Shown here in pieces: positions 50,811 to 62,384 of a DNA stretch of 64,000 nt (positions within the stretch are counted from its first letter, which is position 1; each line of letters starts with the position of its first letter). The DNA is from Luidia sarsii (lineage: Eukaryota; Echinodermata; Asteroidea; Paxillosida; Luidiidae). The position numbers were made by a program, and so were the translations under genes. The notes beneath the pieces were generated by a model. That model saw only the letters and a list, made by a program, of their open reading frames with translations, did not search any database and had not been told where the DNA came from. The DNA lies in assembly GCA_949987565.1 (NCBI GenBank), contig OX465107.1:9181721-9245720 (forward strand), given 5' to 3'.

Positions 50811-51073
50811 AAGAAGGTTTGCGGTAACACCATGTGCAATATCTCTTTAAGAAAGAGGTATGGTTCTGAAAAGAACCTTAGTGGTAACTCGACTTTCCGA
50901 CCAGTATGCTCCTGTGTTAGGATTAGGATCCAACAACCTATCAAGCCATCAACTTCTCCTCATGATGGCCAGAGCACACTGGCCGGAACGTCGAGTTACC
51001 ACTCGGGTTCTTTTCAGAACCATACCCCTTTCTGTAAAGAGATCTTGCACATGGTGTTACCACAAACCTTCTT
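50811..51073. mobile_element. Fold-back element with two histone-type 3' stem-loops facing outwards (copy 2)
   Basis: The ends AAGAAGGTTTGCGGTAACAC and GTGTTACCACAAACCTTCTT form about 28-bp inverted repeats. Inside, the right half has GGTTCTTTTCAGAACC (51006-51021) followed by CATACCCC and AAAGAGAT (51036-51043). The left half has the same in inverted orientation: GGTTCTGAAAAGAACC (50862-50877) with ATCTCTTT at 50841-50848. GTGGTAACTCGAC / GTCGAGTTACCAC forms a further inner repeat. The 16-nt hairpin plus purine element fits the histone 3'-end processing signal, but no histone coding sequence lies between. Confidence 0.65.
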
Positions 51074-52276
51074 GTATTTTGTCCTTCCACCATCCATAGC
51101 CTTAAGTCTTATTACTTGCTTAACTTGGCCAAGTGTGGAATGCAAGGTATATTCCATTGGCTTGGTGTGACCCATTTCTGTCCCCTCTCATGGAAAAGAG
51201 CCCATTCCCATTGAGTGATGACACCTTTTTAATGCATGATGTAATGAGTGAGTTTCCCCAGCATGTGAAGTCAGTTGCTTGTTTCCAGTGTTCAGTCTCC
51301 ATGGTTTCTCTCTTTACAGTGCTCTTTTGGGACTGGCCGCGGTCTATTTTTTAAGCCTTCAGAAGTTTTAAATGTAAGAAAGAAAAGATCTTAAAGAGTG
51401 ATCTTAATTTCCTTTTTTTTTTTTTTCTTTTTTAGATTCGTGTGCTTGTATCCAAGTCTCATGAGAGTATCTGGGTATAATGTGATACCATATTTTACTT
51501 TTTATTAACATTTTGAGGGATGCAGTGACAGACCAGCAAGGAGTGCATATTTTTCTGTAAACATTGAATTTTTTCTCTCCAAATTGAGGGAGAAAAAGAT
51601 GTAAAAAAGACGAAGAAAAAAAACAGTCAAGATGAAGTATGGTAGAACCTAAGATAAACTAGACAAATATTAATTAATGAAATGTTTCAAAGCAAAGAAT
51701 CATTTTGTTTGTTATTGAGATGACAACATTCATTTACATTTTCGTCCTTTCTAACAATTAAATTGTTTCAAGGACATACAGTAGTAGCAAGCACATTTCA
51801 AGGAGGTGGTGTGTGTCCATAGTGATCATTTAATTTATTTCCCCTTAGTTTGTTTGCCCTTTGTGTTGGATATTACCAAAAAGGGAGGAAAAAGGAATGA
51901 TCAGTTATTGAATATCCTGACTGCTTTGTGATGACTCACAATATTTCTATCCATGACAAGATTGAAGGTGCTAATCTAGATGGTATGGCAGTATCGATGG
52001 TTTGTTTGCAAATATGACGTCACGGGGCATTGGGCTATGTTAGAATGACCTACAGTACTTATGGAATACTGCATGTATTCTGAATAGATCTGACTACACC
52101 ACAGTACTTGCATTCTGGTACTTACCATGTAGTATAACATGGAGATATGAATGTGTATAGTAATGGCATATGGCTAGTAGACACATTGCAAGGACAAACA
52201 CCCACATATACCGTAGTATATCCATTCCTTGCAATGCCTATGCCATCCCTAGTCAACATTGTGTAATTTAAAAAGT

Positions 52277-52282
52277 AATAAA
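52277..52282 (+). promoter_or_regulatory. Candidate polyadenylation signal AATAAA
   Basis: AATAAA occurs in an A-rich context 2.76 kb after the SLC4 stop codon. It is the first canonical signal I noticed downstream, but variant signals nearer the stop cannot be excluded. Confidence 0.25.
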
Positions 52283-52429
52283 AACAATTTTTTGATTTTT
52301 CTAATGCATTTAGGCACACTGTAAAAACATTTGAAACTGATACTGATATATACCATATACTATGATACGGTAACTTCCATATGAAGCCATGGATTGTCAG
52401 ATCCCAATAGCATCAAACTGCACAGTGGG

Positions 52430-52588
52430 GCCAGCAGTTGATTTCACCAAACCCATCGTAACTTAAGATAAATCGCAAGATGGTTAGCGATGCGCAGAAA
52501 CTATGCCACCAATCACAACTTACGATGGGTTATCCTTCGTAAGTTGAGTTACGATGCATCATAAGGCTGTGAAATCCAGCTCTGGGCT
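52430..52588. mobile_element. Short MITE with GATTTCAC ends
   Basis: CCAGCAGTTGATTTCACCAA and GGCTGTGAAATCCAGCTCTG are imperfect inverted ends. The interior CATCGTAACTTAAGAT is mirrored by CTTCGTAAGTTGAGTTACGA. A related half lies at 13275-13345. Confidence 0.6.
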
Positions 52589-54284
52589 ATTGGTGAGTCT
52601 GTTAATAGTCAGGGCCATATGGGATCCTCACAGGATTGTAACGATAACCTATACGATATGCTGTTGGTATAAGGTACCTGCCCCTCCCCTTCTGCAATGG
52701 GCTTGCTGTTACTAGGATTGTGATCATTTAGCTAGGATAACTATGTCTGCAATAATTGTACAAAACTAAATTGCAGAGAAGAAAGATTATCCAGGTTTTT
52801 GTCAACATGTTAATGCACAGCCTAACTGGTTTGCATGACTATGAAGATGTGATAGATAGAGCCTCATGGTGTCCCTGCTAGTACAAGTACCTCTGGTTAT
52901 TGACCCGCACTTTCAACCAACCTCCATCCGAATGATACATGGACAGTGTTTTCAGGAGACTAAAAGATGTAATGATTATCGCATGGTATCTTTTGCAGTG
53001 TCCATTATACTAAACCTCTTATGTATATCATAAAGTTGTACTTATCTCAGTGTCTTGGCAAGATATATAAAGTATCTGTAGTACCCAGGATTAGTTACTG
53101 TAGCGCCCCAATCCATCAGCTCCTCTGCTATATCTTGCTACACCAATTGTTTTAGTAATACTAAAACAAAGCTAAAAGAATTGAGGTTATTTTGAATTGG
53201 TACACTGTAAACTGAAGACACCTTTTGTATGCTTAAGTGTTACGTTCCTGTGATGATGGAGGACGAGATGTCAATAATATTGTCCTTGAGAGTCATGGTG
53301 TATTTGCAGCATCATTTCCTGCAGCAGGTTTGGATTGGAAATACTCAGTGTTGTTGAACGGTGAAAGAATATCCCAGATTGATGAAAGATAACCTTTCCA
53401 TGTTGTTTTATTTCTGTATTAGGCAAATATGGACCGCATGCTTTCTCTTTGAATTGGCATTAAGTGACAACTGCTCTGATAAGAATCCTTATGTTAACAT
53501 CTTGTAGTATCGCTTCAAAAGTAAACACAGTTTGAAGAATCATGTAGTGTTATGTTAAGGTATTTAAGCATACACAGTCTGAAATGGGGCAGAAATAAGT
53601 CAGTTAAAATGTTGTTTTCTATTAAGGAAATGTGAGTGAATTAATGGACATGTTGTTGATGACTACAAGGCTTGAATAAGAAGATATTTTAACTGCAAGA
53701 CCCACCCCAATTCCTAGAAGTGTATCTTGTGAACTCATCTAGTCAGCTGGCTCATAGTTAGAACATGCTGCAATCCTTTCATAACCTGGGAAGTAATCAT
53801 AATCGAATTGGATTGATACTGTTTGCCTGGTGCATGGAAAAGTCTCTGGTATCATTCTTTAAGTCATAAAAAAATCTGCCAAAGAAAACGGTTGAGTCTA
53901 AAGAGATTGCTTTTGTAATGGCACTAAAGCCCATTCAATAAGCATTGGGAGTAGGTAGAATACTGCAGTGGATATGTCAGCATTTCTTATATCGGCGCAT
54001 GAAATGTTGTGTTGGAGTGGAATATTGGCATATGTTGTAAATATTACCGTCATCAGACAGTTGAGAAAAATTTAAATAACAGTTTTGTCCAGCATATTTT
54101 AATTAAGCATTTCAAATGTGCTTGAGAAATCACCCGAGACATGTAGAGGTTCAAGTTGCAGCACTGTATTTGATTTGATTTTACAGTCAGCCATTTTATT
54201 TGTTTTCCGTTGTCAAGCAAAGGTGTGTGTCCTAGCATTTGATTTAACAAACATTGGAATGAAATCAAAGGACATCAAACAAAG

Positions 54285-54400
54285 CAAATACTGACTGGGA
54301 TTTTTAAACAATTTTTTAAGAAAAAGGCAAAGAAAACTTTGACTGGACCGGCACTGGCCTGGAGCTGGGGTGGGGGCGCCAGTCAGAAATAAAGGACTTT
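54285..54400 (-). repeat. SINE family B fragment
   Basis: ACTGACTGGGATTTTTAAAC, then GGCAAAGAAAACTTTGACTG, then GGGTGGGGGCGCCAGTCAGA. Confidence 0.45.
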
Positions 54401-56069
54401 ATTTGATTTGATATTGAGGGTGGGTGCACACTGCATATCAGCTGCATGCCAGATATTCCCAATATAATTTGGCCAACTGCCAAACTGCAAGAACTAGTGC
54501 AAGGATATTGTGTGCAATATGATAAGCCACATTTGGAATCATTGTCTTACAGTATGTTCATAAGTGACACACTGAATGATATGCTCTTCAGTGAGTATCA
54601 TTGACCTTAGTGTTTTCTTGGCTGACCAGTCAGGCCATCATGTTAGTTGCCAAATGGATGAGTAGCCCCAACTTGAAATAGTTTTGAATAGTAGGACTTG
54701 ACTTTGATTTAAAGCAGGCCAGTCATACCACTGGTGCACACTAAGCTGACTGGGTGCTGGTTTGATGGCCATTGGCTCCTGCGGCTAGTTACCATCCATC
54801 CCGTTTAACACATCCTTGCACTTCAAACTCACTGAGTCACGACAAGCTACTGTATACAGTGATGAGAATGAATCCACGAATGTTTAGTCTGAATGAATGT
54901 CATATGAATGTACGCACACCATGCTTGTTGGTCAGTGCGATCTTTTGATGTATTTATTGAAGTCATGTTTATCAGAAAAGATTGTGGGACTATTTTTTTA
55001 TTTTTAAGGGAAGAATTGATCAGGGAGGTGATCATGAAGATTTCTTTAGATTTCTTTTTAGGGAGGTGATCATGAAGATTTCTTTAGTTTTAAGCATTTT
55101 GGGAATTCATTTTGATGATTGACATGATTGACATGAGGTTGTGTATGCAAAGTGAAGCATTTTGGCCAATCCTAGCTCACCTTGTATTCACTATGGCATG
55201 GTACAGGTTGTACACAAAGCCTGCAGTTCAGTTCATTCAATTATTGGCTATGCTGCATATGTCCCGCTGTCAGCATGCAGCAAAGAATATTGTAATGTTC
55301 CGTGATTCCTTTGAGTTTGAAAACCTCTGGCCTTAACATTGGATGTATCTACAGACGGGAAGACCATGAAGACTGGCTGTTGCACAGCATATGTACAGCA
55401 TCCTGTACTCATCTACTGATTGTGTGTTGCAGTGAGGTCTACCCATGGACATACATGTACAATCCCAGTCCAATTCCATGAAGATCTGCCACTCAGTCCC
55501 AGGTCTTGGGCATTAGGGTCCTGTCTTGGTCCCAGGCTCTCATAATTATCTTGACACCTACACTGTCACTTTCTGCTTGCCCTGTGGTATTTCAACCCTG
55601 AGGGTACTCAACTTTTAGGGAATGCAGTCCGGCAAGTCCAATCAGATGAAGAATATCAGATGAGAATATTTTCACACTCAACTTTTCTAAATACATTCAT
55701 AAAGACAAAAACTGGGTGTAGCAATGTGCTGGTATACTTTTAAAATAATAGTTACCGTCCCCTTCTGGAGATACTTTCTTAAGCATTGTAATTATTGTTT
55801 GGCATGCCACATTTAGGGGAAATAATACACTGTAATCTAATGATGTCAGTATTAGCCTTTCCCTTGTGGGCAACTTCTCAGAGTTGTGATGAAGTCACAT
55901 TAAGTTGAACATTGCATTGACCCTTAAAGTGAGTTTGTTGATGTTAATGTGGCGGTAGTGATGGGGAATGCTGTGTACTGCACTGTTGTATGCGTGGATT
56001 ATATCTCTGTAGGCTCTACATACTTAAAGATACAGTCTTGGTCCACTTTATGAATACTAATACATGTAT

Positions 56070-56145
56070 CTCAAAATTTAGTGGGCCTGTCGTTTCGATC
56101 CTAGCAGGACCTTTCTCAAAGGCAGAGTGACAAGGACAAAAAATT
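56070..56145. repeat. GTCCTGCTAG element (half copy)
   Basis: ATCTCAAAATTTAGTGGGCC, then TGTCGTTTCGATCCTAGCAG, then GACCTTTCTCAAAGGCAGAG. Confidence 0.7.
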
Positions 56146-57120
56146 TAGTTAATACATGTAGTTATATCCCGGATCTGTGGTCAAACCCTTTTATTGTAGT
56201 CAATGCCTATACTTGTGTTCCCAATAAGCATGTTTGGGTTTTCATTTGAACAATTTCTAGGTGTGCAATGCTCAAACACCTTAGATATGACTAAAGGCAT
56301 TTAGAGCTCATGCATGGTTTTGGTACGGACAACTATCATATAAAGCCAGTTTTACTAGGGTTTTCAAGGGAGTAGTTGTAAGAAGCAATAAGCGCACACC
56401 TAAATACTGGACATCCTACTTGTGCATGCACATCTAAGTCTGTATGTCTTCATATCCATTGATTTGCTGTGTGAACAATGTTTGTAAAAAAAGAATGTTG
56501 ACACCACAAAATAATGTATGTTAAGAGTAAGAATTGCTAAATCTCAATGGGAATTTGTATTGAAATTCCAGATTTATCCTCATGTCATTTATGACGTGTC
56601 ACTTGGAATGCACAGGAACGGCCATTTTCAAATAATTGTTTGCATACTTTTGAATACCTGTGATACCACATGAGGGCGCTAGAGAGGTGCCATCAAATTG
56701 ACAGCTTAACTGCGTACAATAATATATAATGTAATAAAGTGTATACGGTCAGAAACCCTTCCATATTTCAAGTGCATTCTGCTTGTGATAATGAATGAAA
56801 TTATGGGAAAATCTAAATATCTGATAACAGAGATGCAACAAGGTATATTTTGGTTTAGCCAAGCATTTGTTAACAATGTTTTACTAATTGTCCAAATGCT
56901 AATAATACAAATACAAAAAATGTGATTACCATTATTGTCACAATGCCCCCATAATGGCATTGATATATTTGTCATGATTAGGACTGTTCTCACTGTCACC
57001 AAACAAATGTGTTTTAAAATGTGACCCAATTGGTGTTTTTTTTATCCATATGCCAAAAATGGTCACTCTCTACATGGCAGTCAGTGTCAATGCTGTAATG
57101 AACACTGATATACCAATCAT

Positions 57121-57243
57121 TCGGCTATAACGAACATGCCCTTTGTCTCCCGAATTTTTGTGTATAAAATATACATGAACGACCGCTATACCAAACCATT
57201 TTCATGGATCCATGGATGTTCGTTATAGTGACGTTCCACTGTA
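57121..57243. mobile_element. Mariner-like MITE fragment
   Basis: GGCTATAACGAACATGCCCT and ATGTTCGTTATAGTGACGTT, then CCACTGTA, are inverted. The ending TATAGTGACGTTCCACTGTA resembles Tc1/mariner MITE termini. Confidence 0.5.
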
Positions 57244-57334
57244 CTAGAGTCCCAACTCCACTGAGAATATTTGGTTCTTGATCTACAAAAGTGGAGGTTG
57301 AATCACAATCAATATCACATCCCCCCAAAAAAAT

Positions 57335-57372
57335 CAATAGATAAATAAATAAATAAATAAATAAATAAATAT
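57335..57372. repeat. (AAAT)n microsatellite
   Basis: About nine AAAT tetramers in a row. Confidence 0.95.
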
Positions 57373-58559
57373 GTGGCTGGTAGTCGAGCCCATTTGACAC
57401 TTTAATCCTAACATACTGGGCTCTTGCACTAGAAGGCATATGGAACCTAGCATACTTCAATGGCTGCTCGGAAGTTCAATATGTTACTGGTACTGAACCT
57501 GCCAAATATTGTTAATGGGCCTGTTGTGGACTACAACAACTTGACAAAACTCCAACTGTTGAATGTGGATTGATTTGGTCTGGATGTGTCCGTGTATTGG
57601 TGTGTGATTGCAAAAGGGATACTTCAATAGCAGCTTGCAAATGTTTGGTACTAAACCAGCCCATACTCAACAAACCGCCATGTTGAAGATTGATGGAATT
57701 GAGGTGGTTAGGGTTAAACAAGTATGAGTAAGATTACGATTTCTAGCAATTTAGTTCATGAATGGATATCCTTGGAATGTGTTAACTTCCATTCACATTG
57801 GTAGTCTGTTGGATTTCCTTCATACTACCAGCTTTACTTAAACGAGGCTCTGTTGTGTTGACCAAGGCTAGGGTGAAGGTCAGGAAGCTTATGGTCTCAC
57901 CAGCCTCGGAGGACAGTAATATCCAAAGGTTCTTTATCCATGTACATGGTGGTGGTTGTATTTACCTCAATTTGAATTATTTGTGGGTTTGATGTACAAA
58001 CATCGTTGGTACATTAAAAGGAATGGTAAAAACAGTCATTTATTGAAATCATCTGAAGAAATTATAGATATTATTTTCTTGAATTCTTTAATGTATTTAT
58101 TTTTTGCTTAAATTTATTGGAGCCACGAGTGAGTATGAATAATGAACTGATCTCGAACATGCATTAAACCAGTCCCATTGACGTTCCACTGATAACCTTC
58201 TATTATTGCCATTCTTTGACATGTTTTTGCAGCACTCTTGGTGATTCATAGTTCATTCATTAGCAATGGTGGTTGGACATCTTGGATGTGGAGCAATCCT
58301 TTGTTAGATACAATTGCTAGTATCATTACCTACATGTATGCTTTCGGATCTTACTGCGGGACAAAGATTCATACCTTTAAACATATTTCGTTAAGGATTT
58401 CAAGAGTTTTAGTACATGTACAATGAGAAGCAAGATACGAGTCAAACTGATGGCGCTGTCACACCTGGACTTTTAAGCCAGCGTTTGCCGACGTATCAAC
58501 ACTTCTCTAAAACAGTGCCTTTCAGTTTTGGCGTACACATAGCGTATTACTAATTTACG

Positions 58560-58784
58560 GTTCCTTGCCAAACACATTACTGGCGGACATTACTGTCCGC
58601 CAAGTAGCTGCGGACACTATTTGGCAAGCTGCCAGGATTCCAATGATGTCATCCACGCTTAAACCAATCAGCGATCAGTATGCAAATGAGCGGACAGTTT
58701 TTAGCAGGGACACTTTTTGGCATGACACCGGCACGCCATTATGCGTTAGCCATATACAGTAGCTGTTACAGTGTTAGTTAAAAC
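58560..58784 (+). promoter_or_regulatory. Candidate promoter of the 58785 exon
   Basis: Within 150 bp upstream of the ATG at 58785 lie TGATGTCA (58644-58651, CRE/ATF-like), CCAAT (58664-58668, in AACCAATCAGCG) and ATGCAAAT (58680-58687, octamer). A perfect 9-bp hairpin TGGCGGACA / TGTCCGCCA sits at 58581-58602 with a 4-nt loop, and further CGGACA and GGCAAG words repeat nearby. The cluster is suggestive; the hairpin could also mark a small transposon end. Confidence 0.35.
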
Positions 58785-58915
58785 ATGGAGGAAGGAAAAC
58801 ACAGGAGTTCGAACTGCCCGCCAAGACTTGCCGATCCAATTAGCGACCTAGCTGACCAGGAAAACGGTCGTCCAGAAAAGTCGTATTCGTCTACATTCGT
58901 CAATATGCGTTGTAG
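58785..58915 (+). CDS. Candidate first coding exon of an unrecognised + strand gene
   Basis: ATG at 58785 in the context AAAACATGGAGG opens 43 codons that run into a strong donor (TGTAG|gtaagt at 58916), ending in phase 2. The peptide starts MEEGKHRSSNCPPRLADPIS and continues DLADQENGRPEKSYSSTFVN: hydrophilic, compositionally normal and not repeat-derived. I do not recognise the family. The next exon is uncertain: 61351 (tttag acceptor, phase 2 compatible) and 59765 (ggcag acceptor, phase 2 compatible) both fit. The promoter-like motifs upstream add some support. Confidence 0.45.
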
Positions 58916-58994
58916 GTAAGTTCGATATAAGTTCCAAGCACGTTACTCAGGTTAAAAAATACGTTTGGGGCATTTTCTTGACCATTATTTCGAC

Positions 58995-59255
58995 TTAAAG
59001 GCCCTACACACCATTGGTAAGGGTCTTAGAAACGCGTCCATACTTTGTCTTATCCAGCATATGCATGAAATAACACACCTGTGAAAGTTTCAGCTCAATC
59101 CGTCAACCAAGTCGCGAGAAAATGGTGAAAAACTGATTCATTTTTTCATCAGACTTTGCCAGCTTCGAGGATCGTAAAATGCACCTTGCAGAATTTTAAA
59201 TAGCGCCACCGTGCGTTTAACCGTAAAAGTTCCGAATTCCAAATCGGCCAATGTA
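58995..59255 (-). mobile_element. Antisense copy of the AAAGCCCCTACACACC element
   Basis: TTAAAGGCCCTACACACCAT, then GGTAAGGGTCTTAGAAACGC, then GTGAAAGTTTCAGCTCAATC, is the reverse complement of the block at about 31555-31765 in the same relative order. Confidence 0.65.
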
Positions 59256-59449
59256 ATCCGATATGATAAGGCATCTGGCCAGCTCTGTGTTGCCAGGAGC
59301 TTCGAAGGTCACCGCATGGCCACAGCCGCTGCATAATGAGTGTCCTGTTGCTTTCAATGCATGCACTGCACGCAGCGTTGCACACAATGGTAACTGAATG
59401 TGTAGCTAGCTGTGTATGGACCGTGCGTTGTTACATGGACGTACAGTAC

Positions 59450-59545
59450 AGGTACACATGTACATGTACATGTACATGTACGTACTGTACAGTGTACTGT
59501 ACATGTACATGTACATGTACATTTGTACATGTACAGTACATGTAT
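59450..59545. repeat. TACATGTAC cluster
   Basis: Nearly continuous ACATGTACATGTAC with an embedded ACTGTACAGTGTACTGTAC. Another short cluster lies at 59920-59970. Confidence 0.8.
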
Positions 59546-60783
59546 CATACACGGCCGTGCAAAAGTCTGATCGAACTCACGTGTTTTTTCCAAGACCTGT
59601 TTGACAGAAAAACTTTTGGAATTTCACATAAAATGTCAAACCTGTGTCATGTGTGTTTATTTTAATCAAGTATAATCATATTTCCACGGTGTCATATGAT
59701 ACATGTGTGTGAAATCTGGACACGTGTTATCATGGTGTTATCAATCACAACCGGTATCTGGCAGTAGCAACGAAATTGAAGTTGAAAATGCTCAAGAAGA
59801 AATATTAATAACGTTGGGTAATGAATTATATGTGAAATTGATGTGTTCTCGCTGTGTCGTTGTATTATTATTGTTTTGCCATGGGAAAAACGAACAACCT
59901 AAACGTAGTTCGTTAGCAATGTACAGTACATGTACACGTACTGTACATTGTACGTGTACATGTACTGTACGTCGTTCACTTGCGTCCCGCACCCGGTACC
60001 GTCTGAGTGACCTGAGACCCAATTCTTCATACATGTACTTTGTTTGTGCACAAACATATGGGCCCATGGCGTTTATATGGTACGGAAAAAAATATCGCGA
60101 CCGGCATGCATGTGATTGTTTGCTTGATACCAGTTTATTTATTTTGCCTAAGGATCACCTTTGTCGACACTTACAAATAAAAACATTAACATGCCTGCAA
60201 AAGTGACTATCCGAGTGACGTAAATATTGTGGTCAACTGCACATCTTGAAACTGTCTCCCGTCATTGACCAGTAAATATTTATAAGAGTCATTAATTGGT
60301 TTGTAGACTGTAACTTAATCCGCTGGCTGGAGAAAGAATGCAAGCAGAATTAGTTATTAATTCTCTACAGTCATCCATTGCAGAAACACCTGGCAACAAC
60401 CATCCGCTACCTTATAATGTTTATCTCCACGTCTGCAACATGTCCATTCATATTTGTTTTGGTAGGTACTGATGCAGAGTAAGGCATATAGTGCAATTAC
60501 ATGTAGCTGGTTTTGGTTGTACATAATTATGTGACTGAACTGACTGCTCCAATCTGATCCAGGGTTTGTTTCATTCTAGGTTTGCAATAAAATAAATATA
60601 GATTTTACCAAAATGTGACTAACCTGAGGCATACCCGTAAGTTTAATTTGAAGTACATAATCATAGGAACAGTAAGTGATGGACGGATTCAAGTTACTTT
60701 CTTTTTACAAAGTGTCTTGTCAATTTTATTTACAGTTTACATCATGTACATGTATATGCATTGTTGTCAGGTTGCTATTCCTT

Positions 60784-60950
60784 CTAGAATAGAAGAGCAA
60801 GGGGTGTGGGTAGGAGAGGAAGTAGGGCATCTGGTAATAGAGAAAATGTAACAGGAAGAGGAGAGAGAGGATCAAGAAGCCGTACAACAAAGGGGAGGGG
60901 ATCTTCAACCTGTTGCACAAGGCCAACAAGTGGTTGATTAGGCTGATCAA
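60784..60950 (-). CDS. Possible terminal exon of the minus-strand gene
   Basis: On the minus strand an acceptor (tacatgtag) at 60951 opens DQPNQPLVGLVQQVEDPLPF, then VVRLLDPLSPLP and a Leu/Pro-rich end, closing with TAG at 60784-60786. It needs an incoming phase of 1, which the internal donor gtgagg at 61506-61507 would give. The plus strand of the same bases is also open (Arg/Gly-rich), so coding on this strand is only a possibility. The acceptor again lies in a TACATGTAG motif. Confidence 0.3.
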
Positions 60951-61350
60951 CTACATGTACACGTATGACAAAGGTTGAGAGTACTCTCACGCACACAGCT
61001 ATTTTTTTTAGATACAGTACTCAAATTTACAATTACAACATTACACAAATATTATCAACATGTATAATGTGTATTAGCACTAATGTGTGTGAAACATCCC
61101 TACAAAGCCAATGTCCTTTTTTCATTGTAGGCCTACATGTATATTTTAATTGATGTTGTTACATGGAAATTAAAAACCGGTGATAAGCATGGGAGCTGAT
61201 GAATGTCTTAGCCTTGCTTAATGCCTAAGTTTAGAAATGATTCATCACATTATTTTTTTTAGAATTCTAGTTCTACAAATTACTCTAATTTTTAAAACAA
61301 AACACATCTGTTTGGCATGATTATTTGAACAATTTATATATGTTGTTTAG

Positions 61351-61543
61351 GGTTTCATGGCAGGATAACATAGGCCGTTTGAACCTGGAAGAAGCAAGAG
61401 ATCTTCTATTTCAAGCTGCTGAGAGAAATACTACTGACATTGATTGTTCAGCCCCCACCGCCTTGTCTCCGTTATTATGTAGAGCTTGGTCTGCTCCGCG
61501 CCCTCACATTTATTCAAAACCCGGTGCAGCCCACTCCTTGTGA
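61351..61543 (+). CDS. Possible second exon of the 58785 gene
   Basis: After the acceptor gttgtttag (61350) the frame reads VSWQDNIGRLNLEEARDLLF, then QAAERNTTDID, and stays open to a stop at 61541. Phase 2 fits the donor at 58915. The first about 27 codons look like real amphipathic protein. From 61431 the exon would overlap the minus-strand exon, so at least one of the two calls may be wrong or only partly coding. Confidence 0.3.
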
Positions 61544-61641
61544 AGGACTTTTCTGTCCCAGTCTCTTCATCATCTGCCTCTTCATCTCTTCCATACACCT
61601 CTTCACTGGTTGCCATATAATCCAAACCATCTGGATTTACC
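61431..61641 (-). CDS. Exon of an unrecognised minus-strand gene
   Basis: On the minus strand an acceptor with a T-rich tract (gatttttttag) precedes 61641. The frame reads VNPDGLDYMATSEEVYGRDE, then EADDEETGTEKSFTRSGLHR, and runs to TAG at 61431-61433. It accepts phase 2, which is exactly what the exon at 62186-62296 delivers. An internal donor (gtgagg, exon end 61508) would instead leave in phase 1 towards 60784-60950. The acidic DEEADDEE stretch has no identifiable domain. Confidence 0.5.
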
Positions 61642-62185
61642 CTAAAAAAATCACAAAATGTTTAAGAAAGTTACGAAATACCGCTTCTACTAAATTGACT
61701 ATTGACTATTTCAATCGTACAAAAGACGATCAATATTAAGTTATAAATTATTATTACTATTTAGCTTGCTTCTTATGTCATCATGATCATCAGACTGCTT
61801 GTGGAAAATTAACACAATTATTGTGGCCAACAAAATATGATTTCAGACACCAATGTCAGAGGTGAAAAGTAGCCAAACATTTTATACAAAAATAGAAAGC
61901 AAAATCTTCAAAGATTGGAGCAAAGGAAATGACTTCATGCAAATTACAAACAAAAATGTTTATCTTTATGTTATAGGTTCATGTCATGATTCTTATGTTT
62001 GAGTATAAATGTTTGCATGTGCGATAGTATCTTACCAAGTTTAGCTTCAAGCATGAAACAACACAAATGCAGTTCAATCGCTACCATAACAAACAAGTAG
62101 CATTGTGGCAAACCACATTACAGAGAACGACCCTCTGTGATTTCAAAAACAATGTATTTGAAGTGTTTGAGCTGTAGCGCCTTAC

Positions 62186-62296
62186 CTGCTCTTCAATGAG
62201 ACAACAGGCTCCCATGTCTTATCCAGGTCTCCTTCATCAGAAACAGCATCCTCCAAGCAGACAAAGTCCCCATCATGTTGGTAGTCAACGCTTATG
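62186..62296 (-). CDS. Internal exon of an unrecognised minus-strand gene
   Basis: On the minus strand the acceptor ttattttttgcag and the donor gtaagg are both strong. Only one of three frames is open: ISVDYQHDGDFVCLEDAVSD, then EGDLDKTWEPVVSLKSR. It enters and leaves in phase 2, agreeing with both neighbours (63391-63482 and 61431-61641). This is the best-supported exon of the gene. The sequence is acidic and I do not recognise it. Confidence 0.65.
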
Positions 62297-62384
62297 CTGC
62301 AAAAAATAAAATGGAAACATTTTGAAGATTTGGTGATTCACATAATTATGCATGCCAGGAAGTGTCAGCTGTCATAAACTAATC

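Larger units (their letters stand above)
51074..58440. other. Downstream non-coding region
   Basis: About 7.4 kb with no exon I can support. It is AT-rich, with far fewer TACATGTAC motifs than the first 14 kb. It holds a MITE at 52430, repeat fragments near 54285 and 56070, a mariner-like fragment near 57121 and an (AAAT)n tract at 57335-57372. Open frames are short and unconvincing. Confidence 0.6.

Noticed and set aside
59703..60206. 167-codon plus-strand frame
   Set aside because: It crosses a TACATGTAC cluster that supplies the central Cys/Thr run and has no recognisable domain. A short splice-compatible piece at 59765-59817 (SNEIEVENAQEEI) was considered but does not chain to a next exon.
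60788..60937. Plus-strand Arg/Gly-rich exon
   Set aside because: Open in one frame after a cttctag acceptor but entering in phase 0, which no nearby exon supplies; the opposite strand is equally open. Left as undecided rather than annotated.
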